Assembly: GCF_004343705.1 (NCBI RefSeq)
Contig: NZ_SKFH01000004.1
Span: forward strand, 124,001-188,000
Direction of reading: 5' to 3'
DNA: 64,000 nt
DNA from: Flaviaesturariibacter aridisoli
GTDB lineage: Bacteria; Bacteroidota; Bacteroidia; Chitinophagales; Chitinophagaceae
Every line of letters starts with the position of its first letter. Position 1 is the stretch's first letter. The position numbers were made by a program, and so were the translations under genes. The notes below the pieces were generated by a model, which was not told the DNA's origin, searched no databases, and saw nothing but the letters and a program-made list of their open reading frames with translations. This document shows, piece after piece, positions 15,189-24,629 of this stretch.

Positions 15189-17945
15189 TTATTTGGCAGC
15201 GCCGGCGCCGGTTTTGTTGAACTGCCATTCGAGGCGCAGCATGAAATAGCGGGCGATGCGGTTGTAGCGCTGCTCGTTGATGAAGTTGCTGTCGAAGTTG
15301 CGGTCGAAGCCCACGTTCTGGTTGAACAGGTCGTTCACCGTGAGCTTCAGCTGCAGGGATTTGTCCTTCATGAACTTGCGGGCCAGGTAGCCGTTCACCA
15401 GGTAGTTGTTGGGGGTGTTGGAGAAACCGGCCACTTGCTGGCGGATGTCGATGCGGGCGTTCACGTTCAGCTGCACTTTCCAGGGCAGTTCCACAGTGGC
15501 CCCGAGATCGCCGCCATAGGTGAAGTAATTGACATGCGGCAAACTGGTCGACTTCGAAATGTTGTAGGACACTTCGGGGCCGGCCGATACCTCGAAATGT
15601 TCGTCCCAGCGGTAGCTCACATTGGGGTTAACATTCGTGCCGTAGCTGTTCGTTACGTTCTCCAGGCCATTGACGAAGTTGACGCGCCGGCCGCCGTTGC
15701 TGCTCAACTGCACGCCGTAGCTCAGTTTTTTGTTACCGCGGTCGCGGCTCCAGTTGCCCCAGAACCACAGGTTGCGGTTGCCGTTGACGTTCACCGGCTG
15801 GCGCGTTTGCTTGCCCGTGGCGGTGTCGAGCGTGGTGAGGAAAGCAATGTCGTTGCTGATGATGTTGTAGCTCAGGCTGGCATACATCCACACATTCTTC
15901 AATGGCTTCGCTTTGTTGAAGCCCACGTTGATGCTGTGGTTGAAGCCGACCTTCAGATCGGGGTTGCCCAGGAACACGTTGAGGGGATCGTTGTTGTCGC
16001 GGATCGGTTGCAACTGGTCGATGGTCGGTTGCTTCGTATTGCCCCGGTAGCTGAGGTTGATGCCCGTTTGCGGCTTCGGACTGAAGTTGATGCCCGCCTG
16101 CGGGGTCAGGTTGAGAAAGCGATAGTCGGTCACGCGGCCGGAAAAAAGATCGTTGAGTCGCAGGCGAACGCCCGACACGCCCGAGCCGATAGCGGCACGC
16201 CACTTTTTGTACACATATTTCATCGTGGCCGAACCGTTGTTCGAAAAGGCATCCAGTTCAAAGTTGTTGCTGAACACCGTGTCTAGGTTCTCGTACTTGC
16301 CGTTGTTGGTTTTGTTGTAGGTGTTGCGGTACGACTCCGACGTGTTCTTGTTGTAGCCGTACTCCAGCACCAGGTTCCACCGCTTGTTCAGTGGCTCCAG
16401 GTAGCTGAATTTGAAGCCGAAGCTGCGCGAAGCACCGTCGATCTTCCGCATCTGGTCAATAACGGCCATCGAATCAACGGCATTACGGAAAAAGTGGTTG
16501 TCGGAGCGGGTGAGGCCGCGCTGTTCGTCCTGCACAAGCCCGTGGCGGAAGGTGCCGATGAGCAGGCGCCCTTTCTTTTTAAAGGCCCGGCGCAATACGA
16601 GTTGCTGATCAAGCTGGTAGCGGGTGGTGGTGTTCGTCCGGTCCTGGTTGCTGTAGTTGATGGTGTCGCCGGCGTCGTTGAGGAAGTGGCTGTAGGTGTT
16701 CGAGCCGGTCTCCGAAGCCTTGAAGGTGCCTCCGACGCTGTATTTGAGGGTAGTAAGCGAATCGAGTTTCCATTCGTATTTCGCGTTTACAACGTGCTGG
16801 CGGGTAACTCCGCGCGTGTCGGTGTTGATGTACCGCGAACTACGGCTGCCCTGGAGGCGGTTTTGCGTGGTCGTGACCGAGTTGTTGACGTTGCCCAGCT
16901 GGTTGTAGCGGTAGGAGAGGTTTACGTTTTGCTTTTCCTTATCCCACCTGTTGCTGAACTGCGCACCGCCGGCCCAGGCGTCGGGGTAGCCGCGCAGGCT
17001 CCAGTCGTTGAACACATCGTCGTTGTCGCCGAAGTACATGTAAAAGCCCGTGAGCTCATCGTATTCCGTGTTGTTGTCCAGCCCCAGCTTCTGCCGCGCG
17101 TTCCAATCGAGCGAGCCCGTATTGACGTTGCTGCGGTTGGCATAAACCGATACCTTTCGCTTGCCCGTAAACCGGTTGAGCATGGTGCGGGCTTCCAGGA
17201 AGCGGTTGAAGTCGGTGCCCACCTGTACGTTGCCGAAGCCGCCGCGCTTCTTATCTTCCTTCAGCTTGATGTTGAGCGTCTTTCCTTCATTGCCGCTGCT
17301 GCCTACGCTTTTAAGGTTGTCCTGCTCGGTACGGGTGTCGAACACCTGCACTTTGTCCACGATCTTGGCGGAGAGGTTTTGCGTGGCCATCGTCGGATCG
17401 TCGCCGAAGAATTCTTCGCCGTCCACGAGCACTTTGTCTACGCGCTTGCCCTGCGTGGTGATCTCGCCCTTGGCGTTCACCGAGAAGCCGGGCAGGCGCT
17501 TCAGCAGGTCTTCCACTGTTGCCCCTTCCTTTACGTGGAAGGAGTCGGCGGCAAACTCGGTGGTGTCGCCCTTGATACGGATGGCCGCAGCCGTGCGGAT
17601 GATCACTTCCTGCAGAAGCCGGCTCTTCGGCGTGAGCGCCAGCTGACCCATGTCGACGTCGCTGTCTTTCACGTCGACGTTCTCGGCCAGGTCGGCAAAC
17701 TTGGGATAAGTAATCAACAGTACATAGGAGCCGGGGGCCACGCTGCGGGTGCGGAACTTCCCGTTGGCATCGCTGCGGGTGAACGTGACCAGCGAACTAT
17801 CTTTTTTGTTCAGGAGGGTTACCGTTGCGTTGGCCGGGTTGTTGCGGGCGGTAGTGTCGCGCAGGGAGCCCGTTACCCGGTACTGGGCCTGTCCGGCCAT
17901 CGCCGCCAGGCAAAGCAGTAGCAGGCCAAGGATTCTTTTTCTCAT
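15189..17945 (-). CDS. Outer-membrane beta-barrel protein with carboxypeptidase-regulatory-like and plug domains
   Basis: A 918-residue outer-membrane protein. ATG 17945 gives signal peptide MRKRILGLLLLCLAAMAGQAQ; the reading frame extends five codons further up. A beta-sandwich of about 80 residues (YRVTGSLRD to VAPGSYVLLI) is followed by a TonB-plug-like domain (ATVEDLLKRLPGF, LVDGEEFFGDD), then a long barrel rich in Asn, Tyr and Arg. This order matches the Bacteroidota outer-membrane barrel family that resembles TonB-dependent receptors. The C-terminus reads RLEWQFNKTGAGAAK. It probably imports or exports a ligand with its GLPGLI partner; the ligand is unknown. No SusD-like lipoprotein is adjacent. 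Confidence 0.87.
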   Translation of the reverse strand: MRKRILGLLLLCLAAMAGQAQYRVTGSLRDTTARNNPANATVTLLNKKDSSLVTFTRSDANGKFRTRSVAPGSYVLLITYPKFADLAENVDVKDSDVDMGQLALTPKSRLLQEVIIRTAAAIRIKGDTTEFAADSFHVKEGATVEDLLKRLPGFSVNAKGEITTQGKRVDKVLVDGEEFFGDDPTMATQNLSAKIVDKVQVFDTRTEQDNLKSVGSSGNEGKTLNIKLKEDKKRGGFGNVQVGTDFNRFLEARTMLNRFTGKRKVSVYANRSNVNTGSLDWNARQKLGLDNNTEYDELTGFYMYFGDNDDVFNDWSLRGYPDAWAGGAQFSNRWDKEKQNVNLSYRYNQLGNVNNSVTTTQNRLQGSRSSRYINTDTRGVTRQHVVNAKYEWKLDSLTTLKYSVGGTFKASETGSNTYSHFLNDAGDTINYSNQDRTNTTTRYQLDQQLVLRRAFKKKGRLLIGTFRHGLVQDEQRGLTRSDNHFFRNAVDSMAVIDQMRKIDGASRSFGFKFSYLEPLNKRWNLVLEYGYNKNTSESYRNTYNKTNNGKYENLDTVFSNNFELDAFSNNGSATMKYVYKKWRAAIGSGVSGVRLRLNDLFSGRVTDYRFLNLTPQAGINFSPKPQTGINLSYRGNTKQPTIDQLQPIRDNNDPLNVFLGNPDLKVGFNHSINVGFNKAKPLKNVWMYASLSYNIISNDIAFLTTLDTATGKQTRQPVNVNGNRNLWFWGNWSRDRGNKKLSYGVQLSSNGGRRVNFVNGLENVTNSYGTNVNPNVSYRWDEHFEVSAGPEVSYNISKSTSLPHVNYFTYGGDLGATVELPWKVQLNVNARIDIRQQVAGFSNTPNNYLVNGYLARKFMKDKSLQLKLTVNDLFNQNVGFDRNFDSNFINEQRYNRIARYFMLRLEWQFNKTGAGAAK

Positions 17946-18083
17946 GCAGTAAGTTTTCAACAGTGTGTGTTACCGTCGGTTTGGTTGGAAGCGTTAAGGT
18001 AACTTTACCCGTATCGCCAGCTACCCGGCCCGCCCTGTTTTGGTATTAATTTAACAATTACGAAAAGCTTCGCACAAGGTATC

Positions 18084-20099
18084 ATGGAAACCAGACCCGT
18101 CAAAGCCGCTCATCAAAAAACCACTGCACCCGGGGGCGATCCGGCGGACGCCGCGCCGGTGCAGCGTTATGAAGACGCCAATTTCGTGGATACGGAGAAT
18201 TCCGTCTGGAACTATTCGGTTCTTTACGACAACGACGTGCAGACCTTCGGCGCCGGCACCCACTACACCTTGTACGAAAAGTTCGGCTCCCGGGCGATGG
18301 AAGTGCTGGGACGCGCCGGCTTCTATTTTGCCGTCTGGGCGCCCAACGCCACGGCGGTATCCGTGGTCGGAAATTTCAACGACTGGCAGGAGCGGGCGCA
18401 CCCGCTCTACCCGCGCCTGGACCGCAGCGGCATCTGGGAAGGATTTATCCCCGACATCGGCAAGGGTGAATTGTATAAATACCATATCACCGGCTACCAG
18501 GGCCGCGTGACCGTCAAGGGCGACCCCTTTGCGAATTACTGGGAAAAACGCCCCGCCACTTCGTCCATCACCTGGAGCTTCGATTATGCCTGGCAGGACG
18601 AAGAGTGGATGCGCAACCGCGAAAAGCACAACGCCCTCGATGCTCCGTGGAGTGTGTACGAAGTGCACCTGGCCAGCTGGATGCGTCCCGACCCTTCGGA
18701 TGAAGAAAGCTATAACGACTACTGGATGATCGCCGACCGCCTCGTACCCTACGTGCAGGACCTGGGCTTCACGCACGTGGAGCTGATGCCGGTGATGGAG
18801 CATCCCTTCGACGGCAGCTGGGGCTACCAGTGCACCGGCTTTTTTGCGCCGACCTCGCGCTTCGGCACGCCCGAGGGGCTGATGTACCTCGTGGACAAGC
18901 TGCACGCCGCGGGTATCGGCGTCATCCTCGACTGGGTGCCCTCGCATTTTCCCTACGACGCGCACGGCCTCTTCCTGTTCGACGGCACACATACGTATGA
19001 GTATGCCGACATGCGCAAGGGTTTTCACCCCGACTGGAATTCGTACATCTTCAACTATAAGCGCGGCGAGGTGAAGTCGTTCCTGATCAGCAGCGCCCAC
19101 TTCTGGTTCAGATACTTTCACATCGACGGCATTCGCGTGGACGCCGTTTCCTCGATGCTGAAGCTCGATTACTCACGCGGCCAGGGCCAATGGGAACCCA
19201 ATGAATTCGGTGGCAACGGCAACCTGGAGGCCATTGCCTTCATCAAGGATCTGAACGAAACGATCTTCCGCGACTTCCCCGACGTGCAAACGATCGCCGA
19301 GGAGGCTACGGACTGGCCGGGCGTATCGAAGCCGACTTTCGCCGGCGGCCTGGGTTTCGGCATGAAGTGGATGATGGGCTGGATGCACGACACGCTCGAC
19401 TACTTCAAGTTCGACCCGATCTACCGCAAGCACCACCAGGACAAGTTCACCTTCAGCATGATGTACTTCTTCGACGAGAACTTCATGCTTCCGCTGAGCC
19501 ACGACGAGGTGGTGCACGGCAAAAGCCCGATGCTGTACAAGATGCCCGGCGACGAGTGGCAGAAGTTTGCGAACCTGCGTACGCTCTATACGTATATGTG
19601 GACGCATCCCGGTGCGCGGCTCCTGTTTATGGGCAACGAGTTCGGACAAACCTCGGAATGGAACTACAAGTCGGAGCTGGATTGGAGACTACTCGAGTTT
19701 GCCCCGCACAAGGGGCTGCAGCTGTGCGTGCGCGACCTGAACCGGATCCTGAAGGCCGCGCCGCCTCTGTTTTGCAACCAGTATCGCGCGGAAGGCTTTG
19801 AATGGATCGACCTGAACCACCGGGACGAATGCGTGGTGGCCTACCGGCGCAAGGGAAAGAAAAAGGGCGACGAGCTGCTCGTTTTACTGAACCTGAGCCC
19901 GGAGCCGCGCTGGAACTGGTCTGTGGATGTGCCTGGCAAATACTTTAGCAAAGAGCTCTTCAATTCAGATGCACCGCACTACGGCGGGGCGGGCGACGTT
20001 TTCAACGAAAAGATCCCGCGAAAGCTCATCGATAAAGAGACGAATACCTGGCGACTGACCCTGCATTTGCCCCCGTTAGCCGGACTCATCCTTAAATAA
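18084..20099 (+). CDS. glgB: 1,4-alpha-glucan branching enzyme
   Basis: A 671-residue GH13 branching enzyme that cuts alpha-1,4 chains and rejoins them through alpha-1,6 bonds. An N-terminal CBM48-like domain (FAVWAPNATAVSVVGNFNDW) precedes the barrel. Catalytic residues: nucleophile D353 in IRVDAV, acid/base E406 in IAEEATDW, stabiliser D474 in LSHDEVVHG; the last motif is specific for branching enzymes. It completes glycogen synthesis with GlgA and GlgC at 8187-10920, but is separated from them by the amylase and outer-membrane genes and has its own upstream region. The first 35 residues are Pro/Ala-rich and probably disordered. Confidence 0.95.
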   Translation: METRPVKAAHQKTTAPGGDPADAAPVQRYEDANFVDTENSVWNYSVLYDNDVQTFGAGTHYTLYEKFGSRAMEVLGRAGFYFAVWAPNATAVSVVGNFNDWQERAHPLYPRLDRSGIWEGFIPDIGKGELYKYHITGYQGRVTVKGDPFANYWEKRPATSSITWSFDYAWQDEEWMRNREKHNALDAPWSVYEVHLASWMRPDPSDEESYNDYWMIADRLVPYVQDLGFTHVELMPVMEHPFDGSWGYQCTGFFAPTSRFGTPEGLMYLVDKLHAAGIGVILDWVPSHFPYDAHGLFLFDGTHTYEYADMRKGFHPDWNSYIFNYKRGEVKSFLISSAHFWFRYFHIDGIRVDAVSSMLKLDYSRGQGQWEPNEFGGNGNLEAIAFIKDLNETIFRDFPDVQTIAEEATDWPGVSKPTFAGGLGFGMKWMMGWMHDTLDYFKFDPIYRKHHQDKFTFSMMYFFDENFMLPLSHDEVVHGKSPMLYKMPGDEWQKFANLRTLYTYMWTHPGARLLFMGNEFGQTSEWNYKSELDWRLLEFAPHKGLQLCVRDLNRILKAAPPLFCNQYRAEGFEWIDLNHRDECVVAYRRKGKKKGDELLVLLNLSPEPRWNWSVDVPGKYFSKELFNSDAPHYGGAGDVFNEKIPRKLIDKETNTWRLTLHLPPLAGLILK

Positions 20100-20226
20100 A
20101 CCACTTCAGCCGACAGAATGGCTGACCGGTCGTTTTTTAACAGGAAAAAGAAAACGGGATTTTCTAATTTAGTGCGACCCTATGAGTTTAACCCGTTCCG
20201 ACGTAAAAAAACGAAGCATACCGCCC

Positions 20227-21252
20227 ATGCGTAAACTGTTCCTGACCGCCCTGACCGGCCTCTTTTGCGCCACTACTTTTGCCCAGACCGACAGCGCCGC
20301 GTATTACAGCGACAAGGGCGCCCAGGAATGGCTGAAAGGCCGTGTTTTGGTGGCTTACAAGCTGTTCGACTCCGCCTACAGCTATAATAAAACGGATAAA
20401 AAGGTCGTTGGCGACCTGGCCAAAGCGCTCATGGCGCTGCGCCGCTACCCCGAAGCACGCCTGCGCTACCTGGAGCTCGAAAAGCTCGGCGACCAGTCGG
20501 CCGATACCTACAACCAGCTGATGACCCTTTCATTTAACATGCGGCAGTTCCCGGAGGCGGTGAAGTATGCGCAGTTGCTCAAGGGCGTCGATCCCAGCGT
20601 TAAGGTGGCCTACTATATCGGCAAGGCCCAGTACGACGATGAGAACTACGGCGAAGCGATCAAATACCTCAATGAAGCCGCCAAGGAAGACCCGTCGAAC
20701 GCCCAGGTGCCGTACCTCGTGGCCCGCGCGTATGCCGACATGAACAACAACAAGCTTGCGATTCCTTATTTTATCAAGGCCCTCGAGCTCGAGCCCAAGA
20801 ATACCCGCTGGATGTACGAAACGGCGCTCATCTACTACGCGATGAACGATGACAAGAACTCGCTGAAGTATTTCGAGCTGGCCATTGACAACGGTATCCG
20901 CCAGGACAATGAATTCAAGGAGAACCTGGCCATCGCTTACCTCAACAACAAGCAGGTCGACAAAGGCCTCGCCATCCTCGAGGAAATGGTCCAGCGACGC
21001 CCGGCCGACCTCACCCTGCTCAATATGATCGCAGAGGCCAACTATGATGCGAAGCGCTACGAAGCGGCCATCGACTACTGGGATAAAATGCTGGAGTTGG
21101 ACAAGACCAATGCACCGGCCCTGTATATGATCGGCATGAGCTACCAGAAGAAAGGGGAGAAGGCCAAAGGGCAGGCCCTTTGCGACAAAGCCATTGAAAT
21201 GGACCCCCAGCTCGCCCGCAACCGGCAGAAAATGGAAATGCCGGGCATGTAA
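20227..21252 (+). CDS. Exported tetratricopeptide repeat protein
   Basis: A 341-residue protein. Signal peptide MRKLFLTALTGLFCATTFAQ supports ATG 20227; an earlier in-frame ATG at 20182 would add 15 charged residues before it. The rest is a series of about seven TPR-type helix pairs, for example YGEAIKYLNEAAKEDPSNAQVPYLVARAY broken by typical Ala/Gly/Pro positions, and near the end YEAAIDYWDKMLELDKTNAPALY. It is likely a periplasmic scaffold. No partner is adjacent on the same strand. A candidate -7 element (TAATTTAG, 20165-20172) lies upstream, with a strong terminator downstream. Confidence 0.85.
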   Translation: MRKLFLTALTGLFCATTFAQTDSAAYYSDKGAQEWLKGRVLVAYKLFDSAYSYNKTDKKVVGDLAKALMALRRYPEARLRYLELEKLGDQSADTYNQLMTLSFNMRQFPEAVKYAQLLKGVDPSVKVAYYIGKAQYDDENYGEAIKYLNEAAKEDPSNAQVPYLVARAYADMNNNKLAIPYFIKALELEPKNTRWMYETALIYYAMNDDKNSLKYFELAIDNGIRQDNEFKENLAIAYLNNKQVDKGLAILEEMVQRRPADLTLLNMIAEANYDAKRYEAAIDYWDKMLELDKTNAPALYMIGMSYQKKGEKAKGQALCDKAIEMDPQLARNRQKMEMPGM

Positions 21253-21291
21253 ACGCACACAGCGTACCCCGAACTCACAAAAACAGATTAA

Positions 21292-21322
21292 ACAAAAGGC
21301 TCGCCGTGCGAGCCTTTTGTTA
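21292..21322. terminator. Intrinsic terminator between the TPR gene and GH20 gene
   Basis: ACAAAAGGCTCGC (21292-21304) pairs perfectly with GCGAGCCTTTTGT (21308-21320) around loop CGT. The A/T-rich stem ends make it usable from both strands, which fits the convergent genes on either side. Confidence 0.9.
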
Positions 21323-21365
21323 TTGAAGATGCAAGGATGAAAACCTGTCGATACCTATCGATACT

Positions 21366-23831
21366 TTAGTCGATCCGGATCTCGTCCGCAAAAATCCAGG
21401 CCTTCGTACCGGCGCCGGGCTGGCCTTCGGGGATGATGCCGTAGTTGCGGGCGAACACCCGCACGTAGCGTGCAGCTGTGGGCGGGAAGCCAACGGTGAT
21501 CCAGCCCTGCGTCAGGTTGGGATCGTCTTTGACAAAGGTTTGCCCGGTGCCCACGGTGCGGAAGTTCTGACCGTCATCAGACACCTGTATTTCTACGGAT
21601 TGCGGCAGGTAGATCCAGGACCCGTTCTGGTCGAGCGTGTGCAGCGCGACGGTGCTGATCGATTGGGTACGATCCAGGTCGATGGTGGCGTCGATGTCGC
21701 CGCCGAGAAATCCGAGCCAGTCGGTGCTGGCCAGCCCTTTGGCCGACTTGATGCCGTTGACCAGGCTCAGTGCGCCCAGTCCCGGGTAATTGCGGCTGGG
21801 CGAGCCTACAAGGGTCGCTTTGTGGGCCGTGGCCTTATTGAATTGAAAGTTGAAAGCGAGGCGATGCACCTGTTTCCTGTCGGGTGTCAGCAGGGCAACC
21901 GTAATCGAGTCGCTTTGGCGCACCAGGATGCCATCGCGGTAGGTCTGCAGGGGCACCGTATTCTGGTTAACCGCGTTCCGCGTATACACAATGGTCGGGT
22001 TGGCAAGCCGGGTACGAAAGCGGAGCATAAGTCCGCCGTTCATCGAATCGCGCTGCAGGTCGGGCTGCAGGTTGTAGTAGGCCCGGCTGGCGGTCCAATG
22101 CATCCGGTCGTACCGGGCAAAGAGCCTTGGCAGGCGCTGCTCGAACGAGGGCCAGTTGCGTTTTTCCTTCGGGGTCCACAACACTTCACTCAGCGCCGCG
22201 AGGCGCGGCAGGATCATGTATTCCACCTTGGCGGGGTTGGTCATGTATTCGGTCCACACGTTGGCTTGCCCGCCCAGGATATAGCGGTGAAAGGCGCTGT
22301 CCAATGTCCGCGGGACCGGCTCGAACGCATACACCGAATCGACCGGGTTATAGCCGCCCCATACCAGTGAATCATCGGGCTTTGCCTGGGCATAGTCGAA
22401 GTACACCGGTTGCGTCGGCGACATCACGACGCCATGCCGCTGCTTCGCCGCTTCGGCGCCCCCGCGCTGGCCCTGCCAGCTCATAACAATGGCGTTCGGC
22501 GATAGTCCTCCTTCCAGGATCTCGTCCCAGCCGATGATCTGCTTTCCCTTGCTGCTGACGTAATTGTCGATACGCCGGATGAAATAGCTCTGCAGCTCGT
22601 GTTCGTCCTTGAGTCCCTCTGCCTTCATACGCGCCTGGCAATGCGGGCAGCGCTTCCAGTTCGACTTTGGCGCTTCATCGCCGCCGATGTGCACATAGCG
22701 GTCGGGAAAGAGGGACAGCACCTCGTCGAGCACAGCTTCGAGGAATTGAAACGTAGAATCTTTACCGGCACACATGATATCGTAAATAACACCCCAGGTT
22801 TCCTGCACCTGCTTCGGTTTGCCGGCGGCCTGTGCGCGCTTGCTACCCTCGGAAGGCCAGGAGGCGATCTGCGTCGGCTCCGCCGGGAAACAGCTCAGGT
22901 AGGGGTACGCTGCAATCGCCGCGGAGGCATGCCCGGGCATTTCGATCTCCGGGATCACCGAAATGTATCGCTCCCGCGCATAACGGATTACTTCCCGTAC
23001 TTCCTCCTGCGAATAGTAACCGCCGTAGCGGAGATTGTCGTTGCCCGTACCGGGATAGCGCCCCACAATGGTGCCGTGCCTCCAGGCTCCGGTGGCCGTC
23101 AGCTCCGGAAACTTCCGTATCTCGATGCGCCAGCCCTGGTCGTCGGTGAGGTGCCAGTGAAAGGTATTCATCTTGTGCGCCGCCAGGATATCGATATACG
23201 TTTTGATAAACGATACCGGGAAGAAGTGCCGGCACACGTCGAGATGCATCCCGCGGTAGGCAAAGCGGGGATAGTCGGCAATGGAAAGCTGTGGCAGGGA
23301 AAGTTTGGAATTGGCAGGTTGGAGTTTATAGTTGGCGGTAACGCCGGTGGCCTTGGTCTTCGACTTGCCCGGCTTTTCCTTCACCTTGACTTCTTTGGCG
23401 CCTGCCGTTTGGGCAGCCGCAGCTGGCGAAGCGGCAGGGGCGGGGAGTAGCTGGATCAGCGTCTGCAGTCCGTAAAAAAGCCCGGGGTAGGTGTCGCCTT
23501 CCACGCGGACACCCTGTCCGTCGATCAACAGCCCATACCCATCCTTGTCGGGCGCTTTGATAAAACGGCGGGTTACGAAACGGACCGCCGGACTGCTTGC
23601 CTCTTTGGCCGTTTTCAGGCGGAAACCGTAATACCGCTGCAGGTAATCATTGAACAGCGCGGCGATACGGGCTTCTTCGGCATCGCGCGCCACCAGCATA
23701 GTGGCCGGCGACAACGTAAAGGTGCCGCGGCCCATCCGTAGATCTACGGGTTGCGGCACGAGGGCAGGCGTTTGCGCAAGAAGCGCGCTTGAAAGCAGGA
23801 GGCTGAATGCGGCCAGCAGGCATCGTATCAT
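21366..23831 (-). CDS. Exported beta-N-acetylhexosaminidase (GH20)
   Basis: An 821-residue protein with signal peptide MIRCLLAAFSLLLSSALLAQ. A GH20b N-terminal domain is followed by the catalytic barrel; the D385-E386 pair in HIGGDEAPKSNW is the substrate-assisted catalytic pair. The C-terminal 140 residues resemble an F5/8 type C (discoidin) carbohydrate-binding domain, ending in AWIFADEIRID. It releases terminal GlcNAc or GalNAc from glycans or chitin fragments in the periplasm or outside the cell. Between the GH20b domain and barrel is a low-complexity Ala/Lys-rich insert of about 50 residues; its last part is encoded by five heptamer repeats (23299-23333). It may work with the GH92 mannosidase and asparaginase nearby. 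Confidence 0.92.
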   Translation of the reverse strand: MIRCLLAAFSLLLSSALLAQTPALVPQPVDLRMGRGTFTLSPATMLVARDAEEARIAALFNDYLQRYYGFRLKTAKEASSPAVRFVTRRFIKAPDKDGYGLLIDGQGVRVEGDTYPGLFYGLQTLIQLLPAPAASPAAAAQTAGAKEVKVKEKPGKSKTKATGVTANYKLQPANSKLSLPQLSIADYPRFAYRGMHLDVCRHFFPVSFIKTYIDILAAHKMNTFHWHLTDDQGWRIEIRKFPELTATGAWRHGTIVGRYPGTGNDNLRYGGYYSQEEVREVIRYARERYISVIPEIEMPGHASAAIAAYPYLSCFPAEPTQIASWPSEGSKRAQAAGKPKQVQETWGVIYDIMCAGKDSTFQFLEAVLDEVLSLFPDRYVHIGGDEAPKSNWKRCPHCQARMKAEGLKDEHELQSYFIRRIDNYVSSKGKQIIGWDEILEGGLSPNAIVMSWQGQRGGAEAAKQRHGVVMSPTQPVYFDYAQAKPDDSLVWGGYNPVDSVYAFEPVPRTLDSAFHRYILGGQANVWTEYMTNPAKVEYMILPRLAALSEVLWTPKEKRNWPSFEQRLPRLFARYDRMHWTASRAYYNLQPDLQRDSMNGGLMLRFRTRLANPTIVYTRNAVNQNTVPLQTYRDGILVRQSDSITVALLTPDRKQVHRLAFNFQFNKATAHKATLVGSPSRNYPGLGALSLVNGIKSAKGLASTDWLGFLGGDIDATIDLDRTQSISTVALHTLDQNGSWIYLPQSVEIQVSDDGQNFRTVGTGQTFVKDDPNLTQGWITVGFPPTAARYVRVFARNYGIIPEGQPGAGTKAWIFADEIRID
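23299..23333 (+). repeat. Five TnnAGTT heptamers inside the GH20 coding sequence
   Basis: Plus-strand units are GAAAGTT, TGGAATT, GGCAGGT, TGGAGTT and TATAGTT. They match the intergenic family at 5435-5455 and 5525-5559. In the GH20 sense they encode NYKLQPANSKLS without disturbing the reading frame. Confidence 0.7.
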
Positions 23832-23859
23832 GGTTCCGGGTTTGATGCCCGGAAATTAG

Positions 23860-24573
23860 CTATTTCTGGTTCACCGGCGTCTCGATGAGCACGAACTCTC
23901 CGGCGTCCAGGACATTAATATCGATGCGGTCCGTGTTCCAGATCCCGAGCGCATCCCGCGCCGGCACTTCGTGGCCGGACAGGTCGTATCGGCCGCTGAT
24001 CGCAAAAAAGAACAGGCATTTGTTGGCCGGGTTGAATGTATGGGGCACCCTGGAGCCTGCGTCGAAGAGCCCGAGGCGGAGCGTTGCATTCTGGTTGATC
24101 CAGCAATGCGCGGCGCCTTCTTCCGGCGACACGATCGTAGTGAGCGTATTCCTGCGGCGCTCTTTAGGAAAATGCCGGAACTGGTAGCGTGGGTCGATGT
24201 TCTGCTGCTTCGGCTGGATCCAGATCTGCAGGAAATTTACCGGGCCCTCGCCCACATTGTATTCCTCGTGGCGCAGGCCGCTGCCCGCGCTCATGATCTG
24301 CACCCAGTCTTCCTGCACGGTGTTGCTGTAGCCCAGCGAGTCTTTGTGATTCATGCTTCCCTGCAGCATCACCGAAACGATCTCCATGTTCTTGTGCGGG
24401 TGCAGGCCGAAACCCTTGCCCGTCTCTACGAAATCGTCGTTAAAGGCCAGCAGCGTTCCAAAGGCCGATCGCGTGGGGTCGGCAAAGTCGCTGAAGCTGA
24501 AAAAGAAGTTACTGCGCAGCCAGCCGATGTCTTTAACGCCGCGCTGTGCGGCCGGTAAGGGGTGTACGTTCAT
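23860..24573 (-). CDS. Pirin family protein C
   Basis: A 237-residue pirin-type bicupin. The iron-binding set typical of pirins is visible: HPHKNMEIVS with two His, then GSGLRHEE with His and Glu further on. ATG 24573 (MNVHPLPAAQRG) was chosen; the frame is open further up but that part overlaps the preceding gene. Bacterial pirins of the YhaK/YhhW type bind Fe, and some act as quercetin 2,3-dioxygenases. It is last in a minus-strand series of three pirins, a coiled-coil protein and an FMN reductase. Identity to pirin A is moderate by eye, so they are paralogues rather than recent copies. Confidence 0.88.
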   Translation of the reverse strand: MNVHPLPAAQRGVKDIGWLRSNFFFSFSDFADPTRSAFGTLLAFNDDFVETGKGFGLHPHKNMEIVSVMLQGSMNHKDSLGYSNTVQEDWVQIMSAGSGLRHEEYNVGEGPVNFLQIWIQPKQQNIDPRYQFRHFPKERRRNTLTTIVSPEEGAAHCWINQNATLRLGLFDAGSRVPHTFNPANKCLFFFAISGRYDLSGHEVPARDALGIWNTDRIDINVLDAGEFVLIETPVNQK

Positions 24574-24629
24574 AGTCGCGTGTTGATGCCCTGTTTTCTC
24601 ATCACCGGCGGAACGGGCAACGCCGCCGG

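Noticed and set aside
15183-17921. Long plus-strand open frames (367 and 475 codons)
   Set aside because: Both are antisense to the outer-membrane barrel gene and show no start context, signal or known motif.
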